A DNA stretch of 50,238 nucleotides from Candidatus Methylomirabilis lanthanidiphila. Its GTDB lineage: Bacteria > Methylomirabilota > Methylomirabilia > Methylomirabilales > Methylomirabilaceae. The stretch lies in assembly GCA_902196205.1 (NCBI GenBank), contig CABIKM010000004.1, positions 1-50,238 on the forward strand, given 5' to 3'. The notes under the pieces are model-generated. The model was not told where the DNA came from and did not search any database. It saw only the letters and a program-made list of their open reading frames with translations. Both the position numbers and the translations under genes were made by a program. Below, piece by piece: positions 44,559-50,238 of the stretch (position 1 is its first letter; each line of letters opens with the position of its first letter).

Positions 44559-46617
44559 GCAGCGACTCTTTTCCCAGATAAGCGCCGATCACCCTGGAAT
44601 CCGCCTTGATTGCTGCCGGTGTGCCTTCGGCGATCGTGATCCCGTGATCGAGAACCACGATCCGTTCCGAGATGCCCATCACCAGTTTCATATGGTGCTC
44701 AATGAGGAGAACGGTGATGCCGCGGGCGCGAATCGCATAGATCAGGTCCATGAGGGCGTTGGTCTCCTGGGGATTCATTCCGGCCGCCGGCTCATCCAGA
44801 AGCAAGAGGGTCGGATCGCTCGCCATCGCCCTCGCGATCTCAAGCCGCCGCTGGTCGCCATAGGGAAGCTGGCTCGCCCACAGATCACCCTTATCCTCGA
44901 GACCCACGAACTGAAGCAGTTCATACGCCTTTGCCGCCGACCTCTCTTCTTCGGCAATCACGTTTTTCGGTCTGATCACCGCGCCGATCACCCCGGCCCG
45001 CATCCGGCAGTGGCCCCCTACCATCACGTTCTCGATCACCGTCATATCGTGAAACAGCCGGATGTTTTGAAAGGTGCGGCTTATCCCCTTAGCAGCCACG
45101 TGGTGCGGCCTCAGACCGACCAGGTTCTGTCCGCGGTAACGGACCTCTCCGGACGTTGGTGCAAAGAGACCTGTGACGGCATTAAAAAAGGTCGTTTTTC
45201 CGGCCCCGTTGGGTCCGATCAGACTGACAATCTCCCCCGCCTTCACACTGAGGTCGACCATGTCCAGCGCGCGGAGTCCGCCGAAATCCACCGACAGCTT
45301 TCGGGTTTCGAGCAGCATCATGTCCGCGTCGTTCGAGCGCGGTGAGACCGAATCGATCCGCTCTGAGCCCGTCGATCGGGCTATAGACCCGCTTACCGCT
45401 GAGGCGCGCAATACCTCTCTGCGCCACAAGGGGACCGCGCGGCGGCGCGCGGTGAGCAGCCCCTTCGGCCGCATGACCATCATCCCGACCATGGCCGCTC
45501 CAAAGACCAACATACGGTACAGCGCGAATTGCCGCATCATCTCAGGCAGGATCAGCAGCATCGCCGCCCCAAGGATCACTCCCGGCACGCTGCCCATCCC
45601 GCCGAGCACGACCATGCAGAGGACAAGCACCGATTCGAAGAACGTGAAGCTCTCCGGCGAGATGAACGTCATCTTGCTTGCAAAGAAGACGCCCGCGAGT
45701 CCCGCCCACGTTGCGCCAAGCCCGAACGCGAGAAGCTTGGTCTTGACCAGGTCGATGCCCATCGCCTCGGCGGCTACCTCGTCATCGCGCATGGCGGTCC
45801 AGGCTCGGCCGAGACGCGACTGATTCAGTCGACCGACGGCGAAGATGGTCAGCAGAACGACCGCCAGGATCAGGTAGTAGTAGTGAATCGGGTGGGAAAA
45901 GGCAAACCCGAACAGGCTCGGACGCGCGATGCCGATGATCCCGTTGGGCCCGCCCGTCACGCCGTCCCAGTTGTTCAGCACAATCCGGATCATCTCGCCG
46001 AATCCCAGCGTGACAATCGCCAGATAGTCTCCCCGCAGACGCAGGGCCGGGAAACCGAGCAGGACGCCGAGGACAGCCGCCAGAACCGCCCCGAGCGGCA
46101 GGACCTGCCAGAACGACAAGTCGAGCCGGGTTGCGAGCAGGCCGTACGCATAGGCCCCTACCGCATAAAACGCGATGAAGCCGAGATTCAGCAGCCCCGC
46201 CAGGCCCACCACAATGTTGAGCCCGAGCGCCAGCGTCGCATAGATCCCCACCTGGGTCAGCACATCTATATAATACCGGTTCAGACCAAGGGGAATCACC
46301 ACCGCAGCGGCGAGCGCCGGTACGTATAGCAAGCGGCGATCGATCCGCCGGCTCAGACCACGAACTGTGGCCCCGCCGGCCTCCATCAGGCGTTCCGTCC
46401 AGACCGGAGACAGCCGCCGCGATTGAGTTATGAACCACTGCGCCAAGCCGAGCAGCACCACAACGCCGACGACCATGAGTGGACGTTCCAGACCGAAATA
46501 CGGCGCGTCCAGCTCCATCATGAGCGGCAGCGACAGCAGTCCCAGCCACAGACCGGTCAGGACGATTCTCGCCAGCGGGCGGCGATATAATGGAAGGGAA
46601 TGCGATAAGGCTCGCAT
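44551..46617 (-). CDS. Fused Liv permease (LivM) and ATP-binding protein (LivG)
   Basis: One uninterrupted 688-residue frame combines two subunits that are usually separate. Residues 1 to about 395 form the LivM permease with about ten spans and [37 protein letters not shown] and a [11 protein letters not shown] loop. After a basic, serine-rich linker the LivG ATPase starts near 433, with [17 protein letters not shown], a signature-like [19 protein letters not shown] and [13 protein letters not shown]. No ribosome binding site precedes the internal ATG pair at 45321/45318, so a real fusion is likelier than two proteins. ATG 46617 is chosen; GTG 46653 would overlap livH by 26 bases. Confidence 0.88.
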   Translation of the reverse strand: MRALSHSLPLYRRPLARIVLTGLWLGLLSLPLMMELDAPYFGLERPLMVVGVVVLLGLAQWFITQSRRLSPVWTERLMEAGGATVRGLSRRIDRRLLYVPALAAAVVIPLGLNRYYIDVLTQVGIYATLALGLNIVVGLAGLLNLGFIAFYAVGAYAYGLLATRLDLSFWQVLPLGAVLAAVLGVLLGFPALRLRGDYLAIVTLGFGEMIRIVLNNWDGVTGGPNGIIGIARPSLFGFAFSHPIHYYYLILAVVLLTIFAVGRLNQSRLGRAWTAMRDDEVAAEAMGIDLVKTKLLAFGLGATWAGLAGVFFASKMTFISPESFTFFESVLVLCMVVLGGMGSVPGVILGAAMLLILPEMMRQFALYRMLVFGAAMVGMMVMRPKGLLTARRRAVPLWRREVLRASAVSGSIARSTGSERIDSVSPRSNDADMMLLETRKLSVDFGGLRALDMVDLSVKAGEIVSLIGPNGAGKTTFFNAVTGLFAPTSGEVRYRGQNLVGLRPHHVAAKGISRTFQNIRLFHDMTVIENVMVGGHCRMRAGVIGAVIRPKNVIAEEERSAAKAYELLQFVGLEDKGDLWASQLPYGDQRRLEIARAMASDPTLLLLDEPAAGMNPQETNALMDLIYAIRARGITVLLIEHHMKLVMGISERIVVLDHGITIAEGTPAAIKADSRVIGAYLGKESLHA

Positions 46618-46627
46618 GGTTTCTGCG

Positions 46628-47530
46628 CTAGGCGCGTTTTGAGGTATTCGCACCCAACAGCCCGTTAGGACGAAAGATCAGTACAAGGATCAGGATGGCA
46701 AATGCAAACACATCTTTGTACTCACTGGAGATATAGCCCGCCCCCAGACTCTCAATAAGGCCCAACAGGATTCCTCCCAGCATCGCGCCTGGAATGCTGC
46801 CGATCCCCCCGAGCACGGCGGCGGTAAATGCCTTGATGCCGGCGATGTAGCCGATAGAAAAATTGATCAGGCCGTAGTACATCCCAACCATCACGCCGGC
46901 TATTGCCGCGAGCGCCGATCCGATAAGGAAGGTCACGCTGATCACCCGGTTCACATCGATGCCGACCAGCTCGGCCATCTGCTTATCCTGGGCGGTGGCC
47001 CGCATCGCCTTCCCGATCTTTGTCCGGCGCACCAGCAGGTGAAGTCCGATCATCATCAGGACCGAGGTGGCCATAATGAACATCTGGATCGCACTGATCC
47101 TGCCACCCGGCAGGTCGATCCCGCCCTGGATGAACAGCTCAGGGAATCCTTTGTCCCTGGGCCCCTGAGCCAGCATGACGAAATTCTGCAGGAAGATCGA
47201 GACCCCCAAGGCGCTGATGAGGGGCGACAGACGCGGGGCTGTACGCAAGGGTCTGTAGGCCAGCCGCTCAATCGTCATGCCGGTGGCGCCGCAAAAGACG
47301 ATCGCCGCCATCATCATGCACACGAGGGTGACGCCGGAATCCGGGGATGTCAGTTGCAGCGTGGTCAGCAGGCTGAAGGTGATGATGCCGATGTAGGCAC
47401 CCAGCATATAGATTTCGCCGTGGGCAAAGTTGATCAGCTCGATGATCCCATAGACCATCGTATAACCGAGTGCGATCAGCGCATAGACGCTGCCAAGTGT
47501 CAGCCCGTTGACCAACTGTTGAAGCAGCAT
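46628..47530 (-). CDS. livH: Branched-chain amino acid ABC transporter permease LivH
   Basis: LivH is the first membrane subunit of the Liv importer. The 300-residue protein starts LLQQLVNGLTLGSVYALIAL and has GYTMVYGIIELINFAHGEIY, RTKIGKAMRATAQDKQMAEL and the coupling-loop AFTAAVLGGIGSIPGAMLGG. GAGGAG lies very close to the ATG. It is separated from livJ by 71 bases containing a strong stem-loop. Confidence 0.94.
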   Translation of the reverse strand: MLLQQLVNGLTLGSVYALIALGYTMVYGIIELINFAHGEIYMLGAYIGIITFSLLTTLQLTSPDSGVTLVCMMMAAIVFCGATGMTIERLAYRPLRTAPRLSPLISALGVSIFLQNFVMLAQGPRDKGFPELFIQGGIDLPGGRISAIQMFIMATSVLMMIGLHLLVRRTKIGKAMRATAQDKQMAELVGIDVNRVISVTFLIGSALAAIAGVMVGMYYGLINFSIGYIAGIKAFTAAVLGGIGSIPGAMLGGILLGLIESLGAGYISSEYKDVFAFAILILVLIFRPNGLLGANTSKRA

Positions 47531-47544
47531 ATCTCCTCAACGCA

Positions 47545-47578
47545 AAGGGAGGGAAGAGATGGCTCCCTTCCCTCCCTT
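47545..47578 (-). promoter_or_regulatory. Intercistronic stem-loop between livJ and livH
   Basis: AAGGGAGGGAAG at 47545-47556 and CTTCCCTCCCTT at 47567-47578 are a perfect 12-base inverted repeat with a ten-base loop. Lying just after the livJ stop, it may stabilise the livJ part of the message or partly stop transcription, so that more binding protein than permease is made. The function is inferred. Confidence 0.65.
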
Positions 47579-47601
47579 ACGCCACACCGACACTTCTGTG
47601 C

Positions 47602-48714
47602 CTACTGAAGTTCCACAAACTTCCCGTTCTTCACCTCCCAGACGACGTAGGGCGACACCAGCACGTCGCCCTTTTTGTCGAACTGGATCGGTCCGAGAGC
47701 GGTTTTCCATTTCGTCGCCCTGATATGCTCCGCGATCTTGACGCTATCGACAGAGTGAGTTGCGGCAATCGCCTCAAAGAGGAGCACCGCAGCCACATAG
47801 CTATACACAGTGTAGGCCCCCACGGCGGTCCCAAACTTTTGTTTGTGCCGTTGAATGACCTCCTGGGCTTCCTTGATCTTCGTCTGATCCGGGGTAAAGG
47901 TAATAAAGGCGCCCTCGGCAGCCTTGCCGGCAATCTCAATGAACTCTTTGGCCCAGACGCCGTCGCCGCTGATAAAGACCGTCTTCATCCCCAGCTCGCG
48001 CATCTGCTTCGTGAGCATGACGGCCTCCGGATAAATACCGCCGTAAAACAGGGCTTCCGGTTGGCGCTGCCTGACCGCCGTGAGAACCGGTCGATAGTCT
48101 TTTTCACCCTGTGTGACGCTTCCGTAATAGACCGGCTTAATCCCGGCCTTCTCCAGCGCCTTCACCGTCTCATCGGCCAGCCCCTGTCCGTATGTGGTCT
48201 TGTCGTGCAGGACCGCGACCTTCGTCTTCTTCAGTTTCTTTGCAATGAAGTTGGCCGCCACACCGCCCTGCTGGTCATCCCGGCCGCACACCCGGAAGAC
48301 GTTCCACAGACCGCGCTCGGTGAATTGCGGATTGGTCGACGCGGGTGTAAGCTGCACGACGTTGCCGTCGCGATAGATGTTCGAGGCTGGAATCGAGCAA
48401 CTGCTGTTGAAGTGCCCGATCACCCCGGCGACCCCTTCATTGACAAACTTGTTGGCGACCGCGACCGCCTGTTTCGGATCGTGTTGGTCGTCACCCCAGA
48501 CGATCTCGATCTTCTGCCCGAGCAGCCCTCCCTTAGCGTTCCACTCCTCAACGGCGATGATGGCGCCGTTCTTCAGCTCCTGCCCCAAGGCGCCCTGATC
48601 GCCGGTCAGCGGCCCGGCTACCCCAACTTTGATCGTCCCGGCCGCATCAGCATTTGCGGTAATAAGCAGGATCAGCGCCAGAGCCTTCCAGAACCACACC
48701 CACTGCCGTCCCAT
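47602..48714 (-). CDS. livJ: Branched-chain amino acid type periplasmic binding protein (LivJ/LivK family)
   Basis: The 370-residue protein has a signal peptide (WFWKALALILLITANADAAG) and then the periplasmic binding protein type 1 fold: IKVGVAGPLTGDQGALGQEL, NAKGGLLGQKIEIVWGDDQ, VIGHFNSSCSIPAS and VVQLTPASTNPQFTE. It delivers amino acids, or possibly amides or urea, to the Liv permease. ATG 48714 is chosen because GAGGAGG lies about six bases upstream and the signal peptide begins there. It is the first gene of the operon. Confidence 0.93.
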   Translation of the reverse strand: MGRQWVWFWKALALILLITANADAAGTIKVGVAGPLTGDQGALGQELKNGAIIAVEEWNAKGGLLGQKIEIVWGDDQHDPKQAVAVANKFVNEGVAGVIGHFNSSCSIPASNIYRDGNVVQLTPASTNPQFTERGLWNVFRVCGRDDQQGGVAANFIAKKLKKTKVAVLHDKTTYGQGLADETVKALEKAGIKPVYYGSVTQGEKDYRPVLTAVRQRQPEALFYGGIYPEAVMLTKQMRELGMKTVFISGDGVWAKEFIEIAGKAAEGAFITFTPDQTKIKEAQEVIQRHKQKFGTAVGAYTVYSYVAAVLLFEAIAATHSVDSVKIAEHIRATKWKTALGPIQFDKKGDVLVSPYVVWEVKNGKFVELQ

Positions 48715-48877
48715 CCGCCCCTCCTCGATCGAAGTCGTGGACACCTTCCGCGCGACAGATCCGAATTCCGGCAAACAGTCTACCAATAAGCACTTACCGG
48801 CGCAACCGTATTGCTCGCTCTAATAACCGCGCACCCCTTCCCTCTTACCCGTTATTGGTTAGAAAGTCCCCCGTCTG

Positions 48878-48969
48878 CGTCATTGCGAGGCGAAGCCGAA
48901 GCAATCTCACAATATTTCAGAACAACGACGGTGAGATTGCCGCGCTCCCGTTGGTCGCTCGCAATGACG
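48878..48969. repeat. Palindromic dispersed element, full copy
   Basis: CGTCATTGCGAG at 48878-48889 pairs perfectly with CTCGCAATGACG at 48958-48969, and GCAATCTCAC at 48901-48910 pairs with GTGAGATTGC at 48931-48940. The whole would fold into a long cruciform or hairpin. It looks like a non-coding REP- or MITE-like element. Confidence 0.85.
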
Positions 48970-49039
48970 AGCCGGCGAGTGACTTGGCATCGCAACAAAC
49001 TTTCATCCCCATAGGCGCACGGCCGGCGCATGGGCTATC

Positions 49040-49059
49040 GCGAGCGACCGACGGGAGCG
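49040..49059. repeat. Palindromic dispersed element, partial copy
   Basis: GCGAGCGACCGACGGGAGCG is the inverse, with one mismatch, of the right arm at 48943-48962. Confidence 0.6.
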
Positions 49060-49182
49060 GATGGCGACAGGCGGGGCGAAGACCAGACGGGACGGAACGC
49101 TCAGGCCGGTTTCTCGATCCGTGCCAGTGCCCAGCAGAGATACCGCCGGTACAGGTCAAGGGCCGGGATCTCGCGCCTCGAC

Positions 49183-49572
49183 TCAACCACGAAGCACCTC
49201 CAGGTTCTCGCGACGGAATTTGCTCGTGTCTGCGTACAGAAAAAAGGCGCGATCCTGTTCCCGATCAAACAGCCCGTCCGGCGCCTCGAACAGGCAGACT
49301 CCCGCGCGAAAGACCTCGAACCGTATCAGCGGCGAGGCAGACGTCGTCAGCACGAGCAGATCCACGGCACGAGGCGCCAGTACCGATTCGAGGGCCGCCA
49401 GCCACCGCCCCTCTTCCAGCAGATCAGGCACCGTGCCCGGCATCACCGCCAGATCCAGATCCCGTCCGCCACTCCCCGTCGCGGCCGAGCCGAACAGCAC
49501 CACCAAACGCCAGCCGAACCGCCGCGCCAACCCGGTGATCGCATCGCGCTGCTCGCTTAGCAGAGGATCCAT
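49183..49572 (-). CDS. MNT-type nucleotidyltransferase
   Basis: This 129-residue protein has the minimal nucleotidyltransferase motif VVLFGSAATGSGGRDLDLAV near 24-43: GS, then D-x-D with the metal-binding aspartates, and a third acidic residue in APRAVDLLVL. Such proteins normally pair with a HEPN protein and act as antitoxins or AMP-transferring partners. No HEPN gene is visible on either side; downstream there is only a 29-codon frame overlapping its stop. It sits between palindromic repeats and the CRISPR region, a typical setting for orphan toxin-antitoxin remnants. Whether it is still active is not known. Confidence 0.8.
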   Translation of the reverse strand: MDPLLSEQRDAITGLARRFGWRLVVLFGSAATGSGGRDLDLAVMPGTVPDLLEEGRWLAALESVLAPRAVDLLVLTTSASPLIRFEVFRAGVCLFEAPDGLFDREQDRAFFLYADTSKFRRENLEVLRG

Positions 49573-49753
49573 CGATCAGACCTTCCTCTCTTGCATTGAA
49601 CGCCGTTCCCAGTCTCCACTCCCCGTCACGCATCTTACCACATCGGAAATGCAAGATTCACAAATTGAAGATTCAAGAGGCAAGACGCCAGAGAGACAAC
49701 GGGGACCTCATGGTCTTTGTCTTCCATTTTCCATTTTCAATCTTGAACCCCCC
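49573..49753. other. Intergenic stretch before the degenerate CRISPR repeats
   Basis: No gene is supported. The sequence is AT-richer than its surroundings and contains an imperfect inverted pair (ATTGAAGATTCAAG near 49664 and TTCAATCTTGAA near 49735). Confidence 0.4.
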
Positions 49754-50238
49754 GGTCCAATCCCTTCTTCGTCAGGGCATTTCTCCAGACACCTCGTGAT
49801 CGTGGGTCGTGCTCGTGAAAGTTCCGGTCACGGTCACGTGTCACGAACACGGCTGTTCGGTGCCAATCCCTTCTTCGTCAGGGCGGCCTCCCCCCCTGCG
49901 TCATTGCGAGCGCAGCGAAGCAATCTCACCGTCTTTCAGCCCGGCCACGACGGTCAGATTACCGCGCTCCCTTCGGTCGCTCGCAATGACCATGCGGGGG
50001 CGTTGGTAACGTTCCTCCTTCATCACCGCCGCGCCTGGAGGGATCAGTGATGCAGTGAAGAAACACCAGCTCTTTTCTTCCCCTCACTCTCTCACTTCCC
50101 TGCCCTAGTCCCTCCGGCCCCCGGCCGCCGTTTCAATCCCTTCTTCGTCAGGGCACTTCTTCGAACGTTGTTTTTGACGGTATGGAGGGGGTTGGCAAGA
50201 CCACGTTTCAATCCCTTCTTCATCAGGGCATTTCTTCG
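49754..50238 (-). CRISPR. Trailer end of a CRISPR array running off the right edge, with degenerate and disrupted repeats
   Basis: Two good repeats begin at 50130 and 50205 with GTTTCAATCCCTTCTTC. The first ends GAAC at 50166 (37 bases); the second is cut by the window edge. The spacer between them is 38 bases (50167-50204). Older copies lie at 49754-49790 (changed ends) and 49860-49884 (3' part lost, followed by the palindromic element). Read on the minus strand the repeat ends in ATTGAAAC, the usual 5' handle of type I and III crRNAs. The array is therefore probably transcribed leftwards, and this is its old, decaying end. No cas genes are in the window. Confidence 0.75.
49900..49990. repeat. 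Palindromic dispersed element inside the decayed CRISPR array
   Basis: GTCATTGCGAGCG at 49900-49912 pairs perfectly with CGCTCGCAATGAC at 49978-49990. An inner AAGCAATCT / AGATTACC pair is imperfect. It directly follows the truncated repeat at 49860-49884. Confidence 0.85.

Larger units (their letters stand above)
48787..49182. other. Intergenic region with palindromic repeats
   Basis: This region upstream of livJ contains one full palindromic element (48878-48969) and one partial copy (49040-49059). A 29-codon minus-strand frame from about 49182, overlapping the nucleotidyltransferase stop (VVESRREIPALDLYRRY...), is possibly the remnant of a partner gene. I see no complete gene. Confidence 0.45.

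Noticed and set aside
48917-49186. 89-codon minus-strand frame next to the MNT gene, considered as HEPN partner
   Set aside because: The translation lacks the R-x4-6-H motif and helical pattern of HEPN and overlies palindromic repeats.

Overview
The window is a contiguous stretch of a Gram-negative bacterial chromosome. Evidence for a diderm cell is an LptE lipoprotein, a periplasmic LivJ-type binding protein and a BamD/YfgM-like TPR protein. Gene order blocks (cmk-plsC-rpsA-sppA-ihfB, ihfA-merR, ilvBNC) are of the proteobacteria/NC10/Nitrospira kind. The compact overlapping genes, moderately high GC and NnrS/heme-copper-like membrane proteins made me think of Candidatus Methylomirabilota (NC10), but this is an inference and not proven by the sequence.

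Region 1 (1-9300) is accessory. At the left edge a probable insertion sequence has cut off all but the C-terminal ~140 codons of hsdM. It is followed by a tightly overlapping type I restriction operon: hsdS, a DUF262/HNH GmrSD-like nuclease gene, hsdR, and a YgjP-type zinc metallopeptidase gene. Then come about 300 bases without a convincing gene, and an unusually GC-rich HI0933-like flavoprotein gene that appears to have lost its FAD-binding start through a one-base deletion. The region ends at a half copy of a dispersed palindromic repeat.

Region 2 (9376-28049, mostly + strand) is core: leuS-lptE-holA, rpsT (minus strand), murJ, the branched-chain amino acid genes ilvB-ilvN-ilvC with a candidate sigma70 promoter and a clear terminator, metF, miaA-aroA-cmk-plsC-rpsA-sppA-ihfB, a HIT protein and a bifunctional-nuclease (DUF151) protein.

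Region 3 (28355-40480, minus strand) holds a TPR protein, tRNA-Arg(CCT), apt, tRNA-Pro(CGG), pcm, surE, tRNA-Pro(GGG), merR, ihfA. It continues with an eight-gene run rsmD-coaD-aspC-miaB-hpt-radical SAM-VKOR/NnrS fusion-CcoN/NnrS-like protein, with overlaps or gaps of at most about 20 bases. The last two genes look like a redox/gas-handling membrane module and are the most unusual coding content here.

Region 4 (40500-48714): rpmB (+) with a near-consensus promoter, converging on a bifunctional relA/spoT; then a branched-chain amino acid type ABC transporter operon livJ-livH-livM/G (fused)-livF followed by a Sua5/TsaC gene, all on the minus strand.

Region 5 (48787-50238) is accessory again: palindromic repeats, a lone MNT-type nucleotidyltransferase gene, and the end of a CRISPR array. 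Two degenerate repeats and an inserted palindrome lie to the left, two good repeats at the right edge. The one complete spacer can be read as a thymidylate-kinase-like P-loop.
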